Assembly: GCF_009730915.1 (NCBI RefSeq)
Contig: NC_052484.1
Location: forward strand, 310,001-374,000
DNA from: Dioscorea cayenensis subsp. rotundata
Taxonomy: Eukaryota > Streptophyta > Magnoliopsida > Dioscoreales > Dioscoreaceae
Reading direction: 5' to 3'
DNA length: 64,000 bases
How positions within the stretch are numbered: position 1 is the first letter of the stretch; each line of letters starts with the position of its first letter. Of the stretch, positions 1 through 10,493 are shown in pieces. The position numbers and the translations under genes were made by a program. The notes under the pieces were generated by a model. It was given only the letters and a program-made list of their open reading frames with translations. It made no database searches and was not told the origin of the DNA.

Positions 1-2900
1 CTAACATTCCAGGTGATAATATTCATAAACAATGTTCTGAGACGCGGACCTCAGAAGAGGTCTCCGCCTGACCTGTCACTTGGTGAGTACGGGCCAACTC
101 TAGAACCCGTAGACTGTTCAAGCTAACACTAGCTGAGTCGGTAAAGTCAATACCACAAGCATTGCAATAACGAATAAGTTGTTCATTAGTCCAATCGGAA
201 ATAAGAAGAGGTTTAGGTTTTGTACCTTCCGTCACCCCTTCTTGCACTGTTTTCTTCTTAGTTGACCTCGGCGGTTCGGGAATAAATCCAGCCTCCGCAT
301 TAAATCTGGAGGACGGCTTCTTTTGTCTCTCACTTCTTCTGGAGCCCACAGGAGGTTCCTTGCCACCAGCAGAGCTGCTCACTTGCAACCCTGGTAGCAG
401 TTCCCGCAGATTCCGCGCAAACTCCGAGACCGAGTCATCTGAATCTTCATCCCCTTCTGAGGTCAATTTATCAGCCGACAATGAGTCCCCATGCCCTTCT
501 TGCAAATCCGGAACACTTGGCCTTTCACACTTGTCTCCTCTCAGACTGACAGGAAATAGGGCCCACACTCCCTCTGAGAGCTTCCAAATAAAACCTGTTG
601 GCGGGACCACCTCTGGTTGCACCGTGACATCTCCAAAATCAATATTGGACGGGATGTCAAAAACTTCTAATCCGCCCCCCATCAGGGAATTCTCCCCAGT
701 CAAAGGGTGTCTCCCCCTGCTCTGTAAATCCCTCTCCCGGCTGACCAAGGTCCCAGAGCTGTGTATAGGGCCCCCCATGCTCCTATCAACCTCACAAAGA
801 AGGAGAGGGTCGCCTGACCCAAATTTAACCTCATCCAGCCCATCCTCTTGAATCAGGCCCAGATCATGGCCCACTTCCTCCGCAATTGGGTCCAAGCCCA
901 TCAACCTCTCACCAGGCCCAGAAGAAGCCACAGTTGGGCTTAACCCCAATCGCCAGTCAGACCCAACTAGTTGACTCGCCTTAACCGCCTCATAATCCTT
1001 AACCTGTTCCAGCATTAAATCCTCCACTCCCGCGTCAACCTCGGACTGGGTGAGAGCGTCCACCTCGTCCGCGACAACCTCGTCATCGTCCGCGTCGACA
1101 GCGACAACCTCGACCACCCTCTGCTTGCCAAGTGTCACAGCCCTATCAGCAGCCCCAGCAACCGGGCGCTTCACTCTCCACGCGACACGTTCATCCCTCG
1201 AGCTACGCCCCTTCACCGCATCATGTCGCATCTCATCCTCAAGCTCGGAGACCCGAGCCCCACTGGCCAGCGTGCAAAGACCAACGGTCCGAGCCACGAC
1301 GGTCGGCCGACGAGGTCCTCCCTCTGGTGGACCACCGTGAAGGTTCAGCCGTGAACCTTCTCCGCGGGAGCTTAGCTCGACCAGCGGGGTACTGCCGAGA
1401 TCCTCTCCGTGGGAGCTACGCTCAACCGACGGCGACTGCAACGAGGGCAAGCTCCCTTTCTCATTCTTGTCCTCCGCTCGACGCTGCAAAATCGTGATCC
1501 CTCCTCTTCTAACCGGCACCCCAGTCTTACTTCCACCTTCCCCCGACCTCTCCATCGTGATGCCCTTCCTCCTTTCATCCCCTCTCAGTCCCTCACCCGC
1601 GACGGGGGCCATCGTCGATTTACCTTTCTCCTCCATCACCTCTCTCTGAGGAAGAGGTCTCTCCGTTGCCAAAACTCCCCCATTCCTGATCGTCTCCCAC
1701 AGCACATACCTCCCCGACGTGCGACAGAACTCTGGCAGCACACCTCTCTCCTCCGTGAAGAGAATAAAATACCTTCTCATGCCGAAAGAGAAATCTAGTT
1801 CCATTGGCAACACCACCCCCCGTCGTCGCCTCACCAACGCCTTCACGAACTTCTTATGTGGCTCCGACGCCTTCGACAGTGTGATGAGGTCACCAACTGG
1901 CCGCAACACCTGTTCGATGATGCGCCAGCACCACCCGTGAAGCGGGAGGTTCCAAATCGAGATCCACTGCCCCTCCCCATCAGCGCGGCCGGAAGTCCCC
2001 AACTCCGCAGTCCAGTGAGCCAAGTTCAACCTGCATTTACCGTCCCTCGTCATCGCGTCGAAAGACCCAAGCTTCACCACCTCCCGGACAACATCCCTGT
2101 TTTCGAAAGGTAAGAGAAAGGAGTTCTCGTTGAGGGGAACCGCCGGTCCTGCCATCTTGGTATTGAGGATCGAAGGTAAAATCTCCAGCACACTCCCTTC
2201 GTTCACATTCCCACCCACCAACGAGAGGACCGCAACTTTGGCCAGCTCCTCCCTCAACTCATAACTCTCCGGGGATATCGAGAGAGAGAGCGAAGCGCAG
2301 TTCACTTTCAGACGAGTCCTCTCCCCTTCAGTCATCCCCCCTTCCCCTCTCTCTTGGGTCCTCGACACCTTTTCCGGCAGCCTCCCGTCCACCCTCTCCC
2401 TTTCTGGGACTCCACCTTTGCCACCACTCAGTTTAGAGCGCACGTGAACCTTCCTCCTACGTGGACTTCTCCGATCATCAACCGGGCACCGAGCAGCAAC
2501 GTGTCCCACCCCGGAGCAGCGCAGACACACAACTTGGTGTCGGCAGTCCGCCGTGGAGTGAGACGAACGAAAGCATCTACCGCAAGCTCCCTCCCGCGGC
2601 GAACGAGGCCGTTTCGCTCCCACCACCACCTTCTTGTCCATGCGCGGCTCGTTCCTCCGCTGGCCAGCCGTGGTTAGTTCCCCGGACGAAGAGGAACAGG
2701 CCGCCTGCGCGTAAGTGTAACCCGGCCTGGTCCCGGAGATTCCTTCCGCCGTCTTGCCCTTCCTCTCCTTTGCTGAGGTCTCACTACCCTCCAAGCTTGC
2801 CGGGACGCCGCCCCAGAGGTCACCTAGGAGGCTCATTCTCCGTCTTTTATTTTTCATTCTCTCGCGTCAAACAAAAGCCCTTCAACCCTGGTTGTTCCAC
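1..2900 (-). mobile_element. LINE retrotransposon, 5' part, cut by the window edge
   Basis: The left end holds the 5' portion of a non-LTR retrotransposon on the minus strand. It is recognised by a long ORF1 with CCHC zinc knuckles and a DUF4283-like region. ORF2 (endonuclease and reverse transcriptase) would lie to the left of base 1 and cannot be seen. The 5' limit is uncertain; I place it a little above the ORF1 start because no target-site duplication can be tested with one end missing. The element is GC-rich compared with the flanking DNA. Its long open ORF1 contrasts with the broken LINE at 17-23 kb, so this copy looks younger. Confidence 0.75.
23..2857 (-). CDS. LINE ORF1 protein with two CCHC zinc knuckles and DUF4283-like domain
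   Basis: This is an uninterrupted 944-residue reading frame. Two CX2CX4HX4C knuckles sit back to back at residues 92-124 (C92, C95, H100, C105; C111, C114, H119, C124). A basic, proline- and arginine-rich linker follows, then a region around residues 235-400 containing the motif NLPLHGWCW and the segment PVGDLITLSKA, which resembles the DUF4283 ORF1 proteins of plant LINEs. The C-terminal half is acidic and of low complexity. Such proteins bind element RNA in a ribonucleoprotein particle; that role comes from the family, not from this sequence. Having the knuckles ahead of the DUF4283-like region is the reverse of the order in the LINE at 22.4-23.3 kb, so the two belong to different lineages. 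Several short frames on the opposite strand are shadows of this gene. Confidence 0.8.
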   Translation of the reverse strand: MKNKRRRMSLLGDLWGGVPASLEGSETSAKERKGKTAEGISGTRPGYTYAQAACSSSSGELTTAGQRRNEPRMDKKVVVGAKRPRSPREGACGRCFRSSHSTADCRHQVVCLRCSGVGHVAARCPVDDRRSPRRRKVHVRSKLSGGKGGVPERERVDGRLPEKVSRTQERGEGGMTEGERTRLKVNCASLSLSISPESYELREELAKVAVLSLVGGNVNEGSVLEILPSILNTKMAGPAVPLNENSFLLPFENRDVVREVVKLGSFDAMTRDGKCRLNLAHWTAELGTSGRADGEGQWISIWNLPLHGWCWRIIEQVLRPVGDLITLSKASEPHKKFVKALVRRRRGVVLPMELDFSFGMRRYFILFTEERGVLPEFCRTSGRYVLWETIRNGGVLATERPLPQREVMEEKGKSTMAPVAGEGLRGDERRKGITMERSGEGGSKTGVPVRRGGITILQRRAEDKNEKGSLPSLQSPSVERSSHGEDLGSTPLVELSSRGEGSRLNLHGGPPEGGPRRPTVVARTVGLCTLASGARVSELEDEMRHDAVKGRSSRDERVAWRVKRPVAGAADRAVTLGKQRVVEVVAVDADDDEVVADEVDALTQSEVDAGVEDLMLEQVKDYEAVKASQLVGSDWRLGLSPTVASSGPGERLMGLDPIAEEVGHDLGLIQEDGLDEVKFGSGDPLLLCEVDRSMGGPIHSSGTLVSRERDLQSRGRHPLTGENSLMGGGLEVFDIPSNIDFGDVTVQPEVVPPTGFIWKLSEGVWALFPVSLRGDKCERPSVPDLQEGHGDSLSADKLTSEGDEDSDDSVSEFARNLRELLPGLQVSSSAGGKEPPVGSRRSERQKKPSSRFNAEAGFIPEPPRSTKKKTVQEGVTEGTKPKPLLISDWTNEQLIRYCNACGIDFTDSASVSLNSLRVLELARTHQVTGQAETSSEVRVSEHCL

Positions 2901-2987
2901 TTGTCCGTCCAATCTATCATCAGGCTTTCAAAGTTTGTGATTGGAAATCCATTTAACCCAAAACTCAAAGCCCAGAAATTTGAGGCC

Positions 2988-2997
2988 TATATAAAGC
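2988..2997 (+). promoter_or_regulatory. Candidate TATA box for the first PGM-like gene
   Basis: The motif CTATATAAAG lies about 310 bp upstream of the proposed start codon at 3304 and about 130 bp beyond the ORF1 start of the divergent LINE. It would place transcription start near 3025, giving a 5' UTR of roughly 280 bases. No other good TATA match was seen in this short interval. The interval may itself be LINE-derived. Confidence 0.35.
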
Positions 2998-3303
2998 ACG
3001 AGTAGCGTCTTAACTAGCCTTTCTGGGTACCCACACCAGTCACGGAAGAAGGATTGAATAAGTGCTGGCAGGCATAAGTACCGGCATAGCTCTACTGGCT
3101 AGCGGATTGACAACTTAAATACTACAGAATGGAGGCCCATCAACTAATGGGAACACACTATGGCCCAAGTCAAATCACACCAGCCATTGGGTCAAAGACG
3201 TGTGCAACGGGCCTATCTCACCAAAGGCTGCGGCCGTTTGATGGTGCGGCCTGTAATTTTGTAGATTACTCGCAAGAGCTCTCTCTGGATCCGATCCGAG
3301 TAA

Positions 3304-6300
3304 ATGACCATTTCTTCTTCTCTGAGTGCCCTCCCATTTTCTGTCGCCTCATCGCGCTCTTCTTCTCTCGCTATCGGTCGCCCTTCTACTCAGCGTTATC
3401 ATCGGCGCCGGCCATTCACAATAGCAACTCCGTTCGCGCATTCTGCTGCCTCCGATTCCCGCTCGGGTGAGATTCCTTCCTCTCCCATGTCTTTTAGATC
3501 CGGCTCCTCAAGTTATCCGTCTGGCTTCTCGTACTTGTCCTAATTCATATTTGACTAGATCTTGTAACTTTCCCGTTTCATTCATTTCATCGTAGACTTA
3601 CTCTTCTCTGACAAAAGTCTTGTTTTCATGCGTTCTTGTCTGAAATACAAAGCAATTAATGAATTTTGTTAGAATATTAAACCAATTTATTTCCCCGCTG
3701 AGTGAAAGATATCCTCTTACCCTTCATACCTACTCGTGCCCTTCTTTTCTGTCGTGATTTATGAAAACATATTTCCTTCTTTCCTCCTCTCTCATTTTCT
3801 CAATCTGTAATCTTATTTTTATGAAAAATAAACCAATGGGTCAAAGTCTATTCATCGACTATATTCTCCCATTTTAAGTGCAATGCCAGTAATACACAGG
3901 TTATTGCATTAATCAGTGATGGTTTTCTTTTTTCCTTTTTCCTTAATTGCTTTTTTTTCATTGTCTTCAGACATGGATGGGTGTGCCGCTTCAAGTCTAT
4001 ATCCTTTGCATCGTTCTAAAACGTTGCACCTGGTTTGTTTTGATCAAAATCTAAATAATAACGGCTATCATTGTTTTTGTTTTTGAAGGCAAGCTTAACT
4101 TAATACTTGCGTCTGTGAAATGTCTTAAATCTTTTGTTTCAAGGTGCGGCATGCACAGGGAATTCATAATGTGGAAGGTGAAAAGGATTTTAAAGCGTAT
4201 TTGTCTCCAGAGCTTTTTGATGCTCACCTCACGCCTCTTGGTTGGAATCAGGTAAGGAGTATAGCTACAGTTTTATTAATATCAACAAACTCTTCTGTCA
4301 CCATAATCAGTTACAACTTTATGCTTCAAGCTAAGTCTCAATAGTTTGCCCTTTAAAGAAAAAAAATTATGGGTCATGAATTTCCTTCCATGAACTTGTA
4401 ATTTTCATGATGCTCCGTAAAGCTTATACATGAGATCACTCTGGTTAATTTCATATATTACCCCACATTTTAGCCACTGTCATTATGCTTGCTCTGGCTT
4501 TTAGCTTGGTTTTGATGACCCATCTATAGGGTAGCATCTGACAGTTTGGTTTGATCTCATGCCTGCCATGATGCTTGATTTTTTTGTAATCCGACATTGT
4601 TCCAATTTCCAAAAAGATGGAACTTTTTTCTCAATGAAGAGTTAAAAAGTATCACATTTTCGTGCTGTTGTCACCTGTACATTGTAATGCGCATGAACTT
4701 ATTTCGCGCGCTAATGTGCTTTACAAATACCGTGTTGAGATGAGAATGCGACTGCAACAGGTTGATAATCTACGGAAGCATGTTAATGCATGTGGGCTTG
4801 CTAAGAAGATTGAATTAGTCATCACTTCTCCTCTCTTAAGGTATGAGCTTTGCAAAGGGTAACTTATGTAAGATTTCTATGACATGTAACCATTTCTCAT
4901 TTGGAATTTCTATCTTTACTGTGTTCTTTATCCTGTATCCTTTAAAAAGGTTTTTTTGGTTATTTTAAGTTTTATGTTTTGGTAATATATAATCACATGT
5001 TACAGGACAATGCAGACAGCTGTGGGGGTTTTTGGAGGTGAAAGCTATGTGGATGGAGTGAATGCTCTTCCCCTCATGGTAGAAAATGCTGGGAACAGTA
5101 ATCATTCTGCAATTTCAAGTCTCAATTGCCCACCATTTATTGCTGTGGAAAACTGCCGAGAACACTTGGTATGTTAGATTCTTGTTGCTCATTATGGCAT
5201 AAATTACAAGGCTGGTGTTCAATCCAGTCTTTTTATTAGTGTTGAAGTTTCTTGTTACTTATCTCTATAAATAGACACTCCAGTAAATTGTCACTAAGCC
5301 ATCTCATTTGGATATTGTCTACATACCCAGAAGTTTCTTGTTACTTATCTCTATAAATAGACACTCCAGTAAATTGTCACTAAGCCATCTCATTTGCATA
5401 GTATGCCTCAATTCTTTTAAGTTTCATACTGCTATCTATATTCTGGGTATGTATGATCCTTGTTTTACAAATCATCTATATTAAATCAGGGTAGCCTTAT
5501 TAATATTGTTTCCTGTTCTCTAAAGGGTGTTCATCCATGTGATAAACGGCGTAATATAAGTGAGTACAAGCTGCTTTTCCCTGGACTTGATTTCTCACTG
5601 GTGAGCTTGCTGTATGGTTCATTTTATAGAAAATAATTTTCTGCTTTGGATCTGTTGACTTTTGTTGTTGTTTTTAATTACTTGAAGGCCTTGTAAATCT
5701 AGTGATTATGGCATTGCAGATTGAAAATGATGAAGATATTCTATGGGAAGCTGATATACGAGAAGCAAATGAAGCAGTCGCTGCCAGGGGAGTGAAGTTC
5801 ATCAACTGGTAAAGTTGTTTCTTGTTGTAGATTTAAAAACAAATATTATAAGCCATCACATACTGTTAAATGATTGATTTATTGCCTTATGGTTGTGTCA
5901 TTCCTTTGAAAGAGATGTAATATTAGACTTCTCGTGCGTTGTATCTGGTTCAAGGCCATTGGTGACCTTGAAGTGCACGGTCATTGTTCGTTTTGGCCCC
6001 TCAATTGAAAATATGTTCCTTTGGGCACCTGAATTAGATAAATTTGTCTGTTTAGATCTTTTTACATTTACATGGTAACTAATGTGCCACATTTCTCATT
6101 ATCTTGAGCCCAAGTCAGCCAGAGGAGAACCAGGTCAAAAAAATATATCCAGTTTAAGGGCTAAAATGAATATGTTTTTATTTGGGGTGAAACAAAAAAA
6201 TGACCCCTACTTCAAAAGTAAAGAGCTCTGGTGGTTTTAAAAACTTTTTGTTTCATAAGTAAAAACAATATCTGAAGTTTATACCAACTTCATTTTTTTC

Positions 6301-8449
6301 TCAGGTTGTGGACTCGAAAAAGAGAAGGAGATTGCCATCGTTACCCACAGTGGTTTCTTATATCACACCTTGCAGATGTTTGGAAATGATTGTCATCCTT
6401 CCATTAAAAATGAAATCAGCAAACAGTAAGTTTTCTTTTTATGAGATATATATTGGATTTAAAAAAATTTCAGAGTAGATAGATGACTTCAAAATTTTTA
6501 GATTTTCTGAGCGACATTCTTATATTCAAGTTTTAACTAGCTGTTCTACACCCATGTTTAATATCATGGAATTGTGGTAAACCTAGTATGCCATGATAAT
6601 CTCAAAAATCAAAGATAGGTAATGGTCAAACCTGAGTTGATTTTTGAGAAATATGCCATTCTTATAAACAAAATATCTTTTCACTAATAAATCTCTTAAT
6701 TTTTTGATAAAGAAATACTAATTAATTGAAAATTTGAGTCATAAATAACAACATTAGCAAATAACTGATTGTTGAGTAGCATTTGACAATATTGTGATTT
6801 TATGATCAAAATACCCTTTTATTTGCAAATTATATGAAATCTATAAAACAGTAGTTTTGTTATAAAATAAGATTTGTAAAATAGAAACTAAAATAAGTAA
6901 AAATTTAAGAATATTTTTTAACAATTAACTAAGGTTTGACCAAGACCAAGGTGGCTGTAATAATACTAGGCATGTCCTGGAGGTACTTGGTCACATAAGG
7001 AAAGGTTGAACTTGTACCAAAACATTAGAAATCTAATATATACTCGTTGTGAATGGGGGCGCCAGAAAAGCCAGAACGCTTGAGCCAATGTGGTGGCACA
7101 CCATATGTATCATGATTTGTCATGCCAAAAGGATCTTAGAAGAAGCAGAAAACTGTTCATTGACGTAATATAGCAAAAGTTAAATAAAACATTGGTGCAT
7201 TTATACTGAACTGTGCAGACTGATTCAGTTGGAAGACTTTTTGCTCACCATCTCAGCAGTATGCATTTTAGTCTTGTTAGAAAGTAATGTAACCCATAGC
7301 TTACTCATGCTGGCATGTCGGCAAGATGATTATAAAGTGCCTTGCTTTTATCATGGAGAAATTGTCACAGGACATCCTAGGCAATCACATCTAGAGAATC
7401 TAAACAATCACACTTCGAATAAAAGGCAGTCACTCCTTGAAATAAAGCATTAAGCTAAAAAAAATAGTCATTGACTAATTCCTAAGAAGACTCGTCTGTC
7501 CTTTTATAGAGGTTCAAGAGCTTATAAGCAAGCTTGACTCCTAACAAGAGAAAGGTTTGACTCCTAACGAGAAAGGACAGAAAGTCTTACTCAAATTAAA
7601 CCTTATACAAACTCCTAAAACTTATTGATAGACTTAATTAAACATAGAATTTAAAATAACTTGTTCGAAATTTCAGACAATGATCCTAAAATTGCTTAGT
7701 TGCCCCTAACACTAATATGTTAGATCCTAGTGTAATCCCTTATTATTTTGAATCAGTTCTTGTAATGTCTTCCAAATCTTCCCGGTATATCATTTGCATA
7801 TTGAAATCTACTTGTCAGTCCAAGTCCTTTTTAATCATCAATTTTTGTTTCGTAAAAAGAGAAGGTTCATAGTCAAGCCCACCTGGTAGGACAGCTTGAT
7901 TAGATATTTTTATTGTATGATGGTATAGTGTCCTTGTGTGTGGGTAGCAAGTAAGAAGGATACATGCTCTGTAAATAAAAAAAGGAAATCAGAGACAAAT
8001 ATTCACGTAGATAAACTTAATTGGAAAACAAAAACATGAACAAAATTTTTCTTTAAATGCAAATTGATATATATGGAAAAAAAATATGATTCAGAATTTC
8101 AAATGCCATTCTGTTTACTTTGAACCACCAAGTTTTGTATTTATTATTCCAATTTGATTTGGAAATACCATTCTGCCTGTTAGTTGATGGTTTTGTTCAT
8201 TCTGTTTGGATAGTTTTGCCAACTGTGAGCTCCGATCAATGGTGCTGGTTGATAGAAGGTGAGTGTGTTGTTTGTTTTCTGGGACAATTCTCATCAGTTT
8301 AACGAGCTTCTGAGCCAATTCTACCAATCTGCAGTATGCAAGGGACGGATACCTCCGTCAGTAATTATCCTGGAAAAAACCCCCAAGGGCTTGATCTTCC
8401 AAGTGACGTAGCTCATGAGAAGCACCCTGAAAAAAAAGGAGTCTGTTGA
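3304..8449 (+). CDS. Histidine phosphatase (phosphoglycerate mutase-like), copy 1, with predicted plastid transit peptide; one frame break
   Basis: Ten coding exons: 3304-3466, 3971-4032, 4144-4251, 4761-4840, 5006-5168, 5526-5600, 5720-5808, 6305-6425, 8214-8258 and 8335-8449. The product (about 339 residues if the frame is kept) belongs to the plant phosphoglycerate-mutase-like branch of the histidine phosphatase superfamily (At5g64460 type). Visible motifs are LVRHAQGIHN with the catalytic RH, TSPLLRTMQTAVG, a CREHLGVHPCD segment and THSGF with the second catalytic histidine. The first exon encodes 54 Ser/Arg-rich residues with acidic residues only at the end. It splices in frame (phase 1) to the ATGGATGGG start shared with copy 2, so a plastid transit peptide is inferred. 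An alternative start is the ATG at 3973. In exon 8 the run after CGA has five A where frame needs four (6317-6321). As written, translation stops at 6387-6389 before the second histidine. Substrate is unknown; most plant members have no proven mutase activity. Confidence 0.85.
5245..5396. repeat. Perfect 66-bp direct duplication in an intron of PGM copy 1
   Basis: The segment 5245-5310 is repeated without change at 5331-5396, separated by 20 bases. It lies in the intron between the exons ending at 5168 and starting at 5526. Copy 2 of the gene has only one diverged equivalent, so the duplication happened after the gene duplication. It has no coding content. Confidence 0.9.
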
Positions 8450-8477
8450 TGATGGTGCTGTATGTGACAGCAGAGCT

Positions 8478-8516
8478 ACCGGAGTTGGAGTTGGAGTTGG
8501 AGTCGGAGTCAACTCT
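8478..8516 (+). repeat. Short GGAGTT tandem repeat in the PGM copy 1 3' region
   Basis: Several GGAGTT units with a terminal GGAGTC variant lie about 30 bases past the stop codon. It is a hexamer microsatellite, probably in the 3' UTR. Confidence 0.7.
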
Positions 8517-8519
8517 TTG

Positions 8520-9480
8520 CTTGGGGCGTGCATTCAATCGTTTAGTTAAGATTTTCTTACCACCAAAATATTTCAGGTAATTACTTTTTTAACCATCGAC
8601 TGAAATTTTTAATTAAATAGTAGCTTGAGGTAACAGAATGTTTTGGTTGGTCCTGATAAATTGGTTGATTTTGTCTTTTGTCGAAATATTATATGACTCG
8701 TTAAAAACGTGAATCTATCGAACAATGACTACATGGATATTTTTAAATATTTTATTCCATAACGCTTTTAAATCATTTTGAAGAATAAAAAAACAATGAT
8801 ATGTGAAACAATTGCTTTGGTAGAAACTTGGACAGTATTTTATATTATTCTAAAATCGTAACAAAACAAAAACAACCACTAGATAACTTACGTGGACTTA
8901 GGGGAGTCACCTTGAATGGTGAGTGGTTTAATATCAAATCTTTTGTGTTGCAGTGTTATATAGTACTGTGTAAAAGTATTGTAGATATATTATAAAAAAA
9001 CAGGGGTGAAATTGTGGTTTTTTATATTATATTGGCCACACAATACATGCTCTAATTCTGTGGGGCGGCCTTTATTGCCATTCATAAATTAATTTTAAAA
9101 AAAAATCCTAACAAAACATTTGGTGCTTTTATGGTACAAAAATAGTTGCCATAATAAAATTTAACTCATAACTGATTAAAATTAAATGTTAGTTTAATCT
9201 GTTTATTTTAAAGGAGCGGATATTGGACAAAAATTGGCAGAGCACAAGCTTTCGATTTGGTTTTCTGGAGCAGATATTGTAAAAAAAAATGACTGGCACA
9301 AGCTTTCATATTTCAAATAACAAATGGGTTTTCTTGGCTGAAGATCGAGATATGTATATATATATATATATATATATGAATTTTATATGTAAATATCAAT
9401 CATGAAAGATGAAAAAAAAGAATAAGATTTGCAATTTTTATAATTTGAACAATAGAATGGAAAAAATATTTATTATATAA
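8520..9480. other. Intergenic AT-rich DNA after PGM copy 1
   Basis: No coding exon, RNA gene or clear transposon end was seen. The stretch is very AT-rich with homopolymer A and T runs, and includes a (TA)n tract at about 9355-9377. Confidence 0.6.
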
Positions 9481-10125
9481 ATAGGTAGTAGACCTTTTTA
9501 TGTTAGAAGGACGAAGAATTAAAGAATCAATGGCAAAGTGAAGAGATATTGCACCACGTTAATATTCCTTATGTTTTTTTTCTTTAAATCTGAATGGAAT
9601 TTAGCTAAAACAAAATAAAGAGAAAGCAACAAAAACAAGAAACTAAAGCCACAACGACTCTGACAGAGGAAGCCATTGGCCTCAGTAGCCTCTACCAGTC
9701 AATTTGGAAGAGCGAGCCCTCTATAAAAAGGGAGACCACCGGGTTCTTTAGAGCAAACTTTGCAAGCACATCCGCAGCGTGGTTCAGTTGCCTGGATGGA
9801 TCTGTTTTATATTAGATGGACAAAGAATCAAAGAATTAAGAGACATCGTACCTTGTTAATATTATTTAGATAGTGGGCCTTTTTATGTTAGATGGACAAA
9901 GAATCAAAGAATCAATGGTCTAAGTGAAGAGACATTGCACCACATTAATATTCCATAGATAAAGGATCTTTTTTATGTTAGATGGATAAAGAACTAAAGA
10001 ATCCAGAGATATTACACCACGTTAATATTACGTAAATAGTGGATTTTTTTAATGTTAGATGGATGAAGAACCAAAGAATCACTGGTCCAAGTGAAGAGAT
10101 ATCACACCACGTTAATATTCCATTG
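9481..10125. repeat. Diverged tandem repeat, five units of about 70-90 bp
   Basis: A unit built around the phrases TTATGTTAGATGGACAAAG, AAAGAATC, AGTGAAGAGA and CACCACGTTAATATT recurs at about 9481-9566, 9799-9866, 9868-9956, 9957-10031 and 10032-10122. Units differ by substitutions and internal deletions. A LINE fragment separates the first unit from the other four. No open frame runs through the array. Confidence 0.75.
9567..9797 (-). mobile_element. 5'-truncated LINE 3' end carrying the RNase H C-terminus
   Basis: Read on the minus strand, 9695-9794 encodes a 33-residue tail beginning RQLNHAADVLAKFAL and ending at a TAG. RQLN.AAD.LA is the usual last helix of the RNase H domain at the end of plant LINE ORF2. 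About 120 bases of 3' UTR follow and end in a T-rich run near 9572 on the plus strand, as expected for the poly(A) tail of an antisense insertion. The fragment interrupts the tandem repeats around it. No target-site duplication was found with confidence. Confidence 0.65.
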
Positions 10126-10493
10126 GCCAGGTCGTTTCACACAAGCCCCATGGAAGGACAGATCAATTCCAATCATGATTTATTTTCAGTTACTTTATTT
10201 TGTATTTTAAATTTTTATAAAATCTTAAAATAGAAAAGGGAATAAATTAATTAGTTAGTCTATACTATCCATTAAAAATTTTATCAGCGCTGCAGACTTA
10301 ATTAAATATTTATAGTAGATTCTCTTCATCAAAAACAGCTAAACCTATTCGGCTATTCTAAAGAAGTGATTTTGTCCAGACATATTTTGTTATGTTTATC
10401 TGTTACATTATAATTTTGAGAAAAGAGTTGGTGTGCAAATATATGAAGTTAATAATTCAACATAGTTATGTTTTTTCTTTATGTGGGTTTTGA

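Noticed and set aside
360..2940. Several plus-strand frames of 80-160 codons opposite the LINE ORF1
   Set aside because: They are shadows of a GC-rich 944-codon frame on the other strand and contain no recognised motif.
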